Made by a program: the position numbers and the translations under genes
Virus record (IMG/VR): IMGVR_UViG_3300027754_000167
Span: 1-45,295 of that record
Source: a virus
DNA length: 45,295 bases
Direction: 5' to 3' (one strand)
Shown here: piece by piece, positions 33,647 to 41,931 of the stretch
Position numbering within the stretch: position 1 is the stretch's first letter
Layout of the letters: each line of letters starts with the position of its first letter
The notes under the pieces: model-generated
What the model saw: only the letters and a program-made list of their open reading frames with translations
Database searches by the model: none
Told to the model about the DNA's origin: nothing

Positions 33647-34408
33647 TTAAAACTCTCCTGCGTCCAAATTCGAAGATGTAACAAATAACTCCGTATCGGT
33701 TGCAAATGTACTATCAACCGTTGTAGCCATTGTAGAACCTGATGTGAAGTTTGCGTTAAATATTGCTATTACCTGTGCAGAACTACTAATTAATCCAGAA
33801 GGTAAACTACCTGCTGGGTTTGAAATATAATCTGATAATTTTCTACCCACATATTGATATGCCGTAATGGTTACAACTTGTCCGTTTGATGGTGCCACTG
33901 CCGTTGTTGCAAACTGTATTACTCCTGTTTTATAATCAAAGGTGTAGTTATTTGTTGAAACTTGTGTTCCTGCTACAATTACTTTTGCACCATAACCCGG
34001 AGTTGCATCTTCCGTATTTGCGTTTGCTAATGCAGGTACAGAATATTTTGGTGATACAAAGTTTGTTTGTTGAGTTGCATCTATGATTTGTGCACCTATA
34101 CCACTATTTGAACCAGACGGGTTTAAGAAAAACCAAACCTCATTATTAAGGTCAGATTTAGTTAATGGTTGTCTATACCAATATTTTACAACATCTTGTC
34201 CAGCTAAAGAATATATGTTTCCATTTTGTCCACTACCACTAAAAGGTAATGATGCAGTTGGAATTAAATTGGCATCTATATAAATTTCACTAGCATTAAT
34301 GTCCAATGTAGATGTAAACGCTTCCTGTGCATCCGTATAGGTGTCATGCGTATATCTTCTACTTTGAAGTAATCTAGCCGATTTATATGTATTATTTATT
34401 GCTGCCAT
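33647..34408 (-). CDS. Appendage protein (253 aa) with conserved C-terminal tail
   Basis: A 253-residue protein of unknown fold. It begins MAAINNTYKSARLLQSRRYTHDTYTDAQEAF, then has strands (SEIYIDANLIPTASLPFSG, DVVKYWYRQPLTKSDLNNEVWFFLNPSG) and a beta-rich centre (AKVIVAGTQVSTNNYTFDYKTGVIQFATTAVAPSNGQVVTITAYQYVGRKL). The last 22 residues, beginning FATDTELFVT and ending DAGEF, match the C-terminus of the 173-residue protein and relate to the ends of two others. Its gene starts five bases after the stop of the 970-residue gene, so it is likely its partner in assembly. I cannot assign a family. Confidence 0.7.
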   Translation of the reverse strand: MAAINNTYKSARLLQSRRYTHDTYTDAQEAFTSTLDINASEIYIDANLIPTASLPFSGSGQNGNIYSLAGQDVVKYWYRQPLTKSDLNNEVWFFLNPSGSNSGIGAQIIDATQQTNFVSPKYSVPALANANTEDATPGYGAKVIVAGTQVSTNNYTFDYKTGVIQFATTAVAPSNGQVVTITAYQYVGRKLSDYISNPAGSLPSGLISSSAQVIAIFNANFTSGSTMATTVDSTFATDTELFVTSSNLDAGEF

Positions 34409-34413
34409 TTCTA

Positions 34414-37326
34414 TTAACTAAATGTTGTTGTTATTGATGTAACCGGTGCTGGGTCTCCTTTGTATCTTACGATTACATATATGTTAGTATAAGTTGCGTT
34501 CAATGTCATACCATCACCATTTCTCAAAGGTAAGGTGTAAGTCGTTGTTGATAATGAACCACCGGTATTACCATATAAGTCAAAATTTGCACCGAATGGG
34601 TTTTGGCCATCTGTGTTTGCAGTTTTGGTTGCTGTAAAGTTATCCGTTAAGTTAGATGGGTCATATATTCTTGCAGGTGTATAAATTGTATTCTTAGATG
34701 ATTCAAATAAGATACCCACTGCTACCGAATCGTTTGTTGTTGCTCCCCAATTCACTAATGTTTTTCCTAAGTTTAAAGTCATAGAAGTTTTAGTTCCTGA
34801 TGTTGTAAATTTACGAATATAATATTTGTAAGTTTTAGTTGCATCTGGGTCACCTAACCAATATCCATAAGTACCACCCGGTTTTACTAAATATCCAGGT
34901 TTAACTTGTAAATCGTTTCCGGTTAAGTTATAATAAGCTACCGTAGTTGTTGTTGGAGTTCCGTTAAATGCTAATACATTATCTGCTAATTGAATTCTAT
35001 AATTTTCTCCGGTAAATGATTCAATCAATGCGGTTGAAGTATCAGCTCCTTGTGTTCTTGTAAAGTATGCCAATGAACCTGATGATATTGGTTGTCCAAA
35101 ATCTCCTGCGTTATGATAGTTAAATGTATTTACTTTTGAAACCGATGAACCATTATTATAGTTTACACCATTCATTGTTGCTGTCCAAGTTGTTGGAGTA
35201 AACGATGTTTGTGTAATATTTGTAATATTTGAACTACCAAATGTATATAATCCATTTAATCTAACTACATCCGTTTCAAATGGAATTGTCGATGTTGTTC
35301 TTACTGTTGTATTGGTAGTATCCCATACACCATTTGCAGTTGATATAGTACCACCCGATGTTACAACCGATGTTACACCTGATGTTGCAGTTAACCCCGT
35401 ACCACTCAATGCAATTGAACCAACTGTTCCGTTATAGAATAATGGGTTGAATAAGTTTGTTATTGAAGATGATATTGAATATGTTGAACCACTTAAATAA
35501 GGAGCTCCACTCAATGAACGAGAAACTGCAGATATATAACTTAATGTTGTACTACCCGTTAGTGATGTTTGAACAGGAATGTTTGTTGCTATTTGAGTTA
35601 ATGGTGCGTAGAATATACCTTCCGTAACTACTATTGGTGTTGTAAATGCAGATGAACCACTTGCAATTGAAATTGATGCGGTTACATCGTAGTATCCACT
35701 TATGTTTATAGTAGATGTAGAACCTGTTACATATATTTTTTGTGGTAATACCGATACAAACTTTCCATCTTGATATGCTGCAGGAATTACTGCTGAGTTA
35801 GCCGTATTTATTTTTGCTAAAGTCACACCCGTCGTAGTACCTGCTCCTGTTTGAGTTAAAACTACTTGAGATGATGAAGTTTCCGTATCAGTTTTTGTAC
35901 CATTATCTTTAAATCTATGAGTAAATGAACCACTTACTTTAAATGTTGTTGGTGTACCATTACTTAATAAACCCAATCCAAATAATTGTGCATCTGCCGA
36001 AGAAGATACTACTGTAGTTCCTGCTGCAGTTGATGTATAACTAACTTGATAAGTATCTTGTGTATAAATTGGTGTAATACCACTAAAAATAGTAGAACCT
36101 GCAGTTGCAAATCCTTTACCATTTAAATAAGTAATTGTTGTATTAGTAGAAGTTTGTGGAATTCTACCTAGTAATGCAGTTCCAGTTGTTGTGTTTGTTG
36201 CTGCATCCGTAACTGTACTATATGTTTTTGTATTTGGAGATGCATCTGGTGCTGACGATGATAATAAACCTGCAACAAATCTTAAAATTTCAGATACATT
36301 TGTTTCTGAATTAAAGTTATTGAAATAAGAACCATTTAAGTTTGATTGCCATGCATTTGATGATGGAGTACCAACTGTTACATTATCTGGGTCGATTGTT
36401 CCACTTACTTTTAAACTACCTGTAATTTCTATATTATTAGTCGTTGCGTAAGCTGAACCTGTTTGAAGGAATATACCCGTATTAGCTGCTATACTTTGAT
36501 TTACCGATGCTAAACTTGTACTAAACGATGAACTTAAACTTGCAATCGATGCTACACTTCCACTTAAAGTTGATGCTATTGAAGCACTTATAGAAGAAGA
36601 TATTAATAATTGAGATGCCGAAATTGACGAACTTACTACCGATACTTCTAAATCAGTTGCTATGGTTGATAGAGAACTACTAAGTGAGGAACTAACCGTA
36701 TTAATAATAGTTTCTGTCAAAGAAGAACTCAAAGCACTAATGGTTCCACTTATAGAAGAACTTAATTGGGTTTGAGAAGCTAGACTTGAACTAAACGATG
36801 TTGCAACTGACGAACTCAATGTAGTTTGTGAAGCTTGACTTGCACTAAACGAAGTTGATACCGATGAACTTAAATTTGATAAGTTTAAACTCTGTGTTGC
36901 AAATGTTTGAGCTACTGATGAACTAAAATCTCCCGTTATACTTGCTATACTCGCATTACTCGCACTAAATGATGTTGCTACCGATGCACTAAATGTACTA
37001 ATATTACCTGTTAAGTTGATTGGAGTATTACCATCACTACCTAACAAATATAAAGTTCCACTACCACTATCGTAATAAGGAACTCCATTTACTAAACCAC
37101 CATAAGTCGATGCAGGAAATACATTTGGTGCCGAACTTCCAATTATAAATCTATTGGTAGCTTGAACTGAACCACTTTCAGTTGCAGCAAATAAAATAGC
37201 TGAACCATTTGAAGATGTAATATTTGACGAACCGGTTACAATTAATATTTCTCCTTTTTGTAAAGAACCTGTAATTGTGGATAACCTTTCTAACCTACCT
37301 CTTTTATGTTGTATTAATTGAGCCAT
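34414..37326 (-). CDS. Large appendage protein (970 aa)
   Basis: The N-terminal 130 residues (AQLIQHKRGRLERLSTITGSLQKGEILIVTGSSN, ILFAATESGSVQATNRFIIGSS, GVPYYDSGSGTLYLLGSD) are paralogous to the 1162-residue protein. Next comes a Ser-rich heptad region (about 135-280, with FSASQASQTTLSSSVATSFSSS) likely to form a trimeric coiled coil, then a long beta-rich, Thr/Ser-rich region with strands such as LVKPGGTYGYWLGDPDATKTYKYYIRKF and a C-terminal TYTNIYVIVRYKGDPAPVTSITTTF. There is no S74 domain and no DAGEF tail, which instead ends the next gene. It could be a long tail fibre or a receptor-binding part. The late-type motif at 37348-37356 is upstream. Confidence 0.78.
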   Translation of the reverse strand: MAQLIQHKRGRLERLSTITGSLQKGEILIVTGSSNITSSNGSAILFAATESGSVQATNRFIIGSSAPNVFPASTYGGLVNGVPYYDSGSGTLYLLGSDGNTPINLTGNISTFSASVATSFSASNASIASITGDFSSSVAQTFATQSLNLSNLSSSVSTSFSASQASQTTLSSSVATSFSSSLASQTQLSSSISGTISALSSSLTETIINTVSSSLSSSLSTIATDLEVSVVSSSISASQLLISSSISASIASTLSGSVASIASLSSSFSTSLASVNQSIAANTGIFLQTGSAYATTNNIEITGSLKVSGTIDPDNVTVGTPSSNAWQSNLNGSYFNNFNSETNVSEILRFVAGLLSSSAPDASPNTKTYSTVTDAATNTTTGTALLGRIPQTSTNTTITYLNGKGFATAGSTIFSGITPIYTQDTYQVSYTSTAAGTTVVSSSADAQLFGLGLLSNGTPTTFKVSGSFTHRFKDNGTKTDTETSSSQVVLTQTGAGTTTGVTLAKINTANSAVIPAAYQDGKFVSVLPQKIYVTGSTSTINISGYYDVTASISIASGSSAFTTPIVVTEGIFYAPLTQIATNIPVQTSLTGSTTLSYISAVSRSLSGAPYLSGSTYSISSSITNLFNPLFYNGTVGSIALSGTGLTATSGVTSVVTSGGTISTANGVWDTTNTTVRTTSTIPFETDVVRLNGLYTFGSSNITNITQTSFTPTTWTATMNGVNYNNGSSVSKVNTFNYHNAGDFGQPISSGSLAYFTRTQGADTSTALIESFTGENYRIQLADNVLAFNGTPTTTTVAYYNLTGNDLQVKPGYLVKPGGTYGYWLGDPDATKTYKYYIRKFTTSGTKTSMTLNLGKTLVNWGATTNDSVAVGILFESSKNTIYTPARIYDPSNLTDNFTATKTANTDGQNPFGANFDLYGNTGGSLSTTTYTLPLRNGDGMTLNATYTNIYVIVRYKGDPAPVTSITTTFS

Positions 37327-37347
37327 CTATTTTGTCGTAATATTGTT

Positions 37348-37356
37348 TATAAATAT
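37348..37356 (-). promoter_or_regulatory. Late-type motif ATATTTATA
   Basis: Exact copy 21 bases upstream of the ATG at 37326, in the 42-base gap after the 173-residue gene. Confidence 0.5.
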
Positions 37357-37368
37357 GAGTTTTTATTA

Positions 37369-37890
37369 TTAAAACTCACCCTGGTCAATAATAGCAGATG
37401 CCGTTTGATAAACCTCCACGTCGGTTGCAAATGTGTCTGCCAATGATGCCGTGTATGAATGGAAAGATGAAGTCGTTGTGTAAGATGTAGTTATAGCTCT
37501 TAAACTCGCACTTACTGATTGACTTAATGCAGTCACCGATAATGCGCTTCCACTTAATGTTGCAGCAATTGATGAACTTATTGAAGAAGATATTAAAACT
37601 TGCGATGCTGATAAAGAAGAACTTATTACTGCTACTTCTATATCCGTTGCTATATCACTATATCCAATTGTTCCACTAATGTATATTTGAGATGAACCCG
37701 ACACAACCCCAGCTGGTAAAGTTGCTCCTACATTATTTGTTATAATATTTATAATAGATTGTGATAAAGATGATTCCAATGATTGAGATACAATCGTATT
37801 TACCGATGCACTAAAATCCGTTCCTATTTCCGCGGATTGTTGTAATGCAGAACCACTCTCTATTTGTTTTAATCTTATTAAGTTTGCCAT
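37369..37890 (-). CDS. Small Ser-rich appendage protein (173 aa)
   Basis: A 173-residue, Ser/Ala/Ile-rich protein starting MANLIRLKQIESGSALQQSAEIG. The rest is made of heptad-like units (ASVNTIVSQSLESSLSQSIINIITNN; SSSLSASQVLISSSISSSIAATLSGS), the second of which also occurs nearly unchanged in the 970-residue protein. It ends with FATDVEVYQT and DQGEF, matching the 253-residue protein. It looks like a short coiled-coil connector or whisker. The late-type motif sits only four bases before its ATG, unlike elsewhere. Confidence 0.72.
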   Translation of the reverse strand: MANLIRLKQIESGSALQQSAEIGTDFSASVNTIVSQSLESSLSQSIINIITNNVGATLPAGVVSGSSQIYISGTIGYSDIATDIEVAVISSSLSASQVLISSSISSSIAATLSGSALSVTALSQSVSASLRAITTSYTTTSSFHSYTASLADTFATDVEVYQTASAIIDQGEF

Positions 37891-37894
37891 ATCC

Positions 37895-37903
37895 TATAAA
37901 TAT
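37895..37903 (-). promoter_or_regulatory. Late-type motif ATATTTATA directly at a start codon
   Basis: Exact copy in a 15-base gap, 4 bases before the ATG at 37890. A promoter here would give an almost leaderless mRNA for this gene, so this copy weakens or complicates the promoter reading. Confidence 0.35.
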
Positions 37904-37905
37904 CG

Positions 37906-39480
37906 TTAAGATAGTTTTATATATCCGTAATTAATTGTTTGAGTTGTTCCACTATTATTTGTTATACCAAACTTAAATACATTTGAAGTATTTGGTGCGT
38001 ATGATGCTGGGGAAGATATGAGAGTATTAGTTGTACCTATAATTTGGTCAGGCATTGCAGTTAAAACTAATGCATTACCTGCTGTGTAATACCAACCATA
38101 TTGAGAACCAACTACCGGAACATTGGTATTTGATGTTGTTACAGTTGCGTTCCAAGTTATAATACCATTTGGAATATTACCATTTACCCACATTGTATAT
38201 GAAGCACCTTGTTCAACTGTAAAACTTTGTGTAGATGCTCCTGCTGGTACCGACCAATCTCCCGTTGTTTTTGATGGGAATGCCGTTGTTAATTGAGTTG
38301 AACCACTTACTACACCATTTGTTGAATTGATTGTACCATTGATTGAACCAGTTACAATCAAATCTCCAGATACATATGTAGAACCTGATACGATTACCCT
38401 ATCATGTCTTAATTGTAAAGGTGTTTTCCAAGTACTTGCTGCATTTGAAATAAGAAAATCCATTCTATTCAATGCAGCTTGTGCATCGTGTCCAGTTTGG
38501 ATTTTATGAGTATATTGAGTAAGGTTACTACCTGCGTATCCAAATACAAATTGGTCTGCTGTATTACCTCCGGTTGTTCCGTTTTCAACACCAACTGCTC
38601 CTTTTAAATGTATTTTTTGTGTAGGTGTTGTTGTATTAACTGCTAATGATACGAATGATGCTGATGCGGAACCTGTAATATTTTGTGATATTAATAGTGA
38701 ACCAGTTATTTGTTGATTTCCGTTGAATGTGTTTGAACCCGTAGTTGCAAATGATGATGTGTTTATTGTTTGTGAAGAACTTATAAAACCCAATGTTGTT
38801 ATTTGAGCTGAACCACTTATAGTTCCGGCCGGTATTGCTGTTGACGAACTTATAAATCCAAATGCAGTTATTTGTGCAGATGAACTCAATAAATTTGAAG
38901 GTAATGGTTGAACACTACCACTCAATGTATATCTTGTATCTAATGAAGATGTTAATTGAGAAGAAGAACTTATTGCTCCACTTAATGATGTCAAAAATGA
39001 ACCCGTTTCACTTTCAGTAATCCAACTACCACTTACACTTTCAATTGCGTTTAATCTATTCACCAATGATGATGTAGACTGTGATGCGGTGAATGTATTT
39101 AAATTTGAAATAGATGTTACCAAACTTGCAGTTGAAATACTTGCAGTAAATGTATTTAAATTACTAATAGAAGTTACAATTGATGCCGTAGTTACACTTG
39201 CAGTAAAAGTATTTAAATTTGAAATAGATGTTATTAAACTTCCAGTTGAAATACTTGCAGTATAAGAATTGAAAGATGATGTAGATAATTTTGTATCTAA
39301 TGTATTACTTAATGCATTAGTTACTAAGTCCGTTGCAAATGCACCATCCAATGAAGATGTTAAATTATTTATAGAAATTTTATATGTTGTGCTACCTGAA
39401 ATACCAAGCACAAAAGTTGTATCTAATGATGCTACACTTAATGCAGGTAATTCTGATATTTTTTTTCTTGAGTTTGCCAT
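37906..39480 (-). CDS. Tail fibre-like protein (524 aa)
   Basis: The protein begins MANSRKKISELPALSVASLDTTFVLGISGSTTYKISINNLTSSL, a start of the ISELP.A....D.f.ig..g.t.kI....L type found on many phage fibre or structural proteins. Residues about 70-135 have three copies of SNLNTFTAS(I)STASLVTSI, then come SGSAQIT units, and a C-terminal globular part (about 320-524) with FVFGYAGSNLTQYTHKIQTGHDAQAALNRMDFLIS and SFTVEQGASYTMWVNGNIPNGIITWNATVTT, ending in NYGYIKLS. No S74 motif. It probably is the first fibre of the cassette, directly behind the two small proteins after the neck genes. Confidence 0.78.
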   Translation of the reverse strand: MANSRKKISELPALSVASLDTTFVLGISGSTTYKISINNLTSSLDGAFATDLVTNALSNTLDTKLSTSSFNSYTASISTGSLITSISNLNTFTASVTTASIVTSISNLNTFTASISTASLVTSISNLNTFTASQSTSSLVNRLNAIESVSGSWITESETGSFLTSLSGAISSSSQLTSSLDTRYTLSGSVQPLPSNLLSSSAQITAFGFISSSTAIPAGTISGSAQITTLGFISSSQTINTSSFATTGSNTFNGNQQITGSLLISQNITGSASASFVSLAVNTTTPTQKIHLKGAVGVENGTTGGNTADQFVFGYAGSNLTQYTHKIQTGHDAQAALNRMDFLISNAASTWKTPLQLRHDRVIVSGSTYVSGDLIVTGSINGTINSTNGVVSGSTQLTTAFPSKTTGDWSVPAGASTQSFTVEQGASYTMWVNGNIPNGIITWNATVTTSNTNVPVVGSQYGWYYTAGNALVLTAMPDQIIGTTNTLISSPASYAPNTSNVFKFGITNNSGTTQTINYGYIKLS

Positions 39481-39483
39481 TTA

Positions 39484-40032
39484 TTATATTATTATGTCTA
39501 AACCACTTTCGGTTATTATTATTGAGTCATCTTCGGTTGCAACTGGTACATCTACCAATTTTCCCATAACATAAATATCATTTATAGTCACATTATCGTA
39601 ATCTATGTATTGTTCATTTAAAGTTATTACTACATTATTTCCAACTTCTTTGACTGTATAGTTTCCTGGAATATGTAAACCAAATACTAATACTTCAAAA
39701 TTATTAGGAGATGCTCCTTCGGTTCCATAATCTAATGTAACATTGTATATCGTTAATGTATTTGTATTATTGTCAAATTCATCAATCATTCTTTGATTAT
39801 ATCTTGCACTATTTTCTAATATCTCTTGATAAAAATCCGATATTTTTGTTTTGTTATTTACAATTTTAGTTGGATTTGGATTTGAACGTGTTTTAGATTG
39901 AAATTTGGTATTGGTTGGAATTTCAATATTTTGTAAACTTCCGGTCAAATCATTGTTAGTAAGATTATTAATATTAACCTTTGGAACAACTTTATTAAGT
40001 TTTCTTGTATTTGATGAAAATTGTTTAAGCAT
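39484..40032 (-). CDS. Small structural-cluster protein (182 aa), cassette boundary
   Basis: I do not recognise this protein. The N-terminal 70 residues are polar and basic (MLKQFSSNTRKLNKVVPKVNINNL), then a helix with EILENSARYNQRMIDEFDN, and a beta-rich C-terminal half (TLTIYNVTLDYGTEGASPNNFEVLVFGLHIPGNYTVKEVGNNVVITLNEQYIDYDNVTI). This last part resembles a small beta-sandwich of a virion protein. It overlaps the upstream 109-residue gene by 8 bases and lies 3 bases before the first fibre gene, so it may attach the appendages to the neck. Confidence 0.65.
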   Translation of the reverse strand: MLKQFSSNTRKLNKVVPKVNINNLTNNDLTGSLQNIEIPTNTKFQSKTRSNPNPTKIVNNKTKISDFYQEILENSARYNQRMIDEFDNNTNTLTIYNVTLDYGTEGASPNNFEVLVFGLHIPGNYTVKEVGNNVVITLNEQYIDYDNVTINDIYVMGKLVDVPVATEDDSIIITESGLDIII

Positions 40033-40354
40033 ATTGTTCTATATCTCCTTTTATTTCAATATAATCATCATCATCCAAAGTGAATTCAAATCTACTCTTA
40101 ATAAATTTAACTAATAAACCACTTCCACCTTCTTCAACTATATAATCCGTTCCACTTATTGCTTGTGTGTTAATATAAACTTGTAATCTATCTTGTGTAG
40201 TTCTATATTCAATTTCTATTAATATATCTACAAATCTCCAACCCGTAGCTTCAAAAATCCAATAAGTAGAATTTGTTAAATCTTTTGGAGTTAAAACGGC
40301 TTTACCAGGTTTTCTACTGATTTTTTGAGTTATATCTAATAAACTTCTTTTCAT
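40025..40354 (-). CDS. Small structural-cluster protein (109 aa)
   Basis: A 109-residue unrecognised protein: basic start (MKRSLLDITQKISRKPGKAVLTPKDL), then mostly beta strands with YWIFEATGWRFVDILIEIEYR, RLQVYINTQAISGTDYIVEEGGSGLLVKFIKSRFEF and an acidic end DDDDYIEIKGDIEQYA. The beta pattern is similar in style to the C-terminal half of the 182-residue protein. Its start shares one base with the stop of the gp15-like gene and its own stop overlaps the next gene by 8 bases, so the three are translated together and likely act in the neck. Confidence 0.65.
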   Translation of the reverse strand: MKRSLLDITQKISRKPGKAVLTPKDLTNSTYWIFEATGWRFVDILIEIEYRTTQDRLQVYINTQAISGTDYIVEEGGSGLLVKFIKSRFEFTLDDDDYIEIKGDIEQYA

Positions 40355-41472
40355 TATACAATATCAATAAATTTACCTATAATAGTAACTTCATCGGTAC
40401 TGGTTACACTAAATCCTAAAGAACCTGTTAAGAATTGTAATGATAATGATGTACTATTTACAGACCCGGTAATGTGTGTATTCCAATAATATCTAACACC
40501 ATTTATATATGTTTTAACATCATATTGATTTTCACTATAAGTTATTCCTGCTGTAACTACCGATGATAATTGTGGAGGTGCTTGTATTAATTTTATATCA
40601 TTGAAAGATGCGGAGTTTGGTGTTGTTATTGAACCGGTCATACTATTATTTAAAGATAAGAAATCAATTAAATCTTTGTTATCGTAATATGGTGATGGTG
40701 TTGTTAATAAACCTTCCAATCTACCATTTCCAGTTACATCCACTTCGGTTGCAATTACTACTCTTTTTGTAGACATTGATTTTTTAATAGTATTTTCTCC
40801 GTCAAATTTCTCTGGAAGTAAATATGCTTTAACATTTAAAGTAAATTCAACTCTGTTAATTCTTTCAGTTCCATCTCCTACTTCATTTATTACATTATAA
40901 TCTGAAACGGATGTTCTAAATTTAAAATGGTCTTTATCTCCCCAATATGATGATGCGTAATTTAATTGTTCTATAACTCCATTTAATTGTTCTGTAAAAT
41001 TAGTCCAAACCATACACTCATAATTTAACTCAACATATTCTGGCATTGTTATATTATAAATTTCATATTTTGGTTTTACATTTGAACCTAACAAACTAAA
41101 TCTATCGTATCTATTATCTTTTGAATATTTTGTAATACCTGAATAAGATACATGTCTATTTAACATTGGCATGGTTTCATCTTTTGCAATAGATGTTCTT
41201 CGTATCATCATAAGTGGCAATTGTATTTTACCCTTATTGTCTCTATAAACACCTTGTCTCCTTGCACCAACCCATCTTTCCGAATTACCATATATAACAG
41301 GAATTTTTAATACCTTTCCATTATCATCTAAAGGTGGTAAAACAGTATCTTCCAAATATGTCATCATCGCATAGTCAATATCAAACAGAGTTATACTTTG
41401 CTTTAAGTCTCCTTTTGTGGATTTGATTTGTTTGGCTCTATTTAAATCGGTTCTTAGTGGATTTGTAGACAT
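40354..41472 (-). CDS. 15: Tail sheath stabiliser/completion protein (gp15-like)
   Basis: A 372-residue protein that resembles T4 gp15, which caps the tail and joins it to the head. Shared traits: ITLFDIDYAMMTYLEDTVLP then IPVIYGNSERWVGARRQG, LPLMMIRRTSIAKDETMPMLNRH, KYEIYNITMPEYVELNYECMVWTNFTEQLNGVIEQLNY, FKFRTSVSDYNVINEV and RINRVEFTLNVKAYLLP, which mirror the T4 order of strands and helix. It is about 100 residues longer than T4 gp15, mostly at the C-terminus (RLEGLLTTPSPYYDNKD onwards, beta-rich). It follows the gp13- and gp14-like genes, as expected. Confidence 0.78.
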   Translation of the reverse strand: MSTNPLRTDLNRAKQIKSTKGDLKQSITLFDIDYAMMTYLEDTVLPPLDDNGKVLKIPVIYGNSERWVGARRQGVYRDNKGKIQLPLMMIRRTSIAKDETMPMLNRHVSYSGITKYSKDNRYDRFSLLGSNVKPKYEIYNITMPEYVELNYECMVWTNFTEQLNGVIEQLNYASSYWGDKDHFKFRTSVSDYNVINEVGDGTERINRVEFTLNVKAYLLPEKFDGENTIKKSMSTKRVVIATEVDVTGNGRLEGLLTTPSPYYDNKDLIDFLSLNNSMTGSITTPNSASFNDIKLIQAPPQLSSVVTAGITYSENQYDVKTYINGVRYYWNTHITGSVNSTSLSLQFLTGSLGFSVTSTDEVTIIGKFIDIV

Positions 41473-41474
41473 AA

Positions 41475-41930
41475 TTATTTTGCTCTTTCTTCAATGTTTA
41501 ATGTAGATTTAGATACCATAAATGTTTCACAAACAATACTGAAATTATTATCAGGACTACCACCTATAAATTGAATTTCATTTGTATTGTCAATTTCATA
41601 ATAAGATGTGTCAAAAAATATAACATCACCTATTTCTGGATATACATTTTTTTCCTCACACATTGCTCTATCTAATTTAAATGTTATATTTTGTTGCATT
41701 TCAGGACCAAATCCTTCATATACAACATCTTCTGGGTTTTTTGCATATAATGCGTATAATTCAACTCCTGGATTCCAAGTTTTATTTAAAGATTCACCAT
41801 ATATATTTACTTTTGTTTCACTCATATTAATTTTGAATAAAACAATTGTATTTTGTATAACATCGTCTACCAGTTCTCTGGCAAAACTTTTAAATAACTC
41901 TATATCTCTACCGATTGCAAATTTTGACAT
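41475..41930 (-). CDS. 14: Neck protein (gp14-like)
   Basis: A 151-residue protein located between gp13-like and gp15-like genes. Its core is KVNIYGESLNKTWNPGVELYALY, FGPEMQQNITFKLDRAMCEEKN and YPEIGDVIFFDTSYYEIDNTNEIQFIGG, then NFSIVCETFMVS. The stretch with YPEIGDVIFFD...YEI matches the part of gp14-type neck proteins and head-tail connector proteins with a PxxGDLI/Y pattern. It is shorter than T4 gp14 (256 residues). It starts one base after the stop of the gp13-like gene. Assignment depends on gene order and this motif. Confidence 0.68.
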   Translation of the reverse strand: MSKFAIGRDIELFKSFARELVDDVIQNTIVLFKINMSETKVNIYGESLNKTWNPGVELYALYAKNPEDVVYEGFGPEMQQNITFKLDRAMCEEKNVYPEIGDVIFFDTSYYEIDNTNEIQFIGGSPDNNFSIVCETFMVSKSTLNIEERAK

Positions 41931-41931
41931 A

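Noticed and set aside
22589-39480. Diversity-generating retroelement, suggested by the receptor-binding N-terminal modules
   Set aside because: No reverse transcriptase and no template/variable repeat pair with adenine-specific differences was found in the window.
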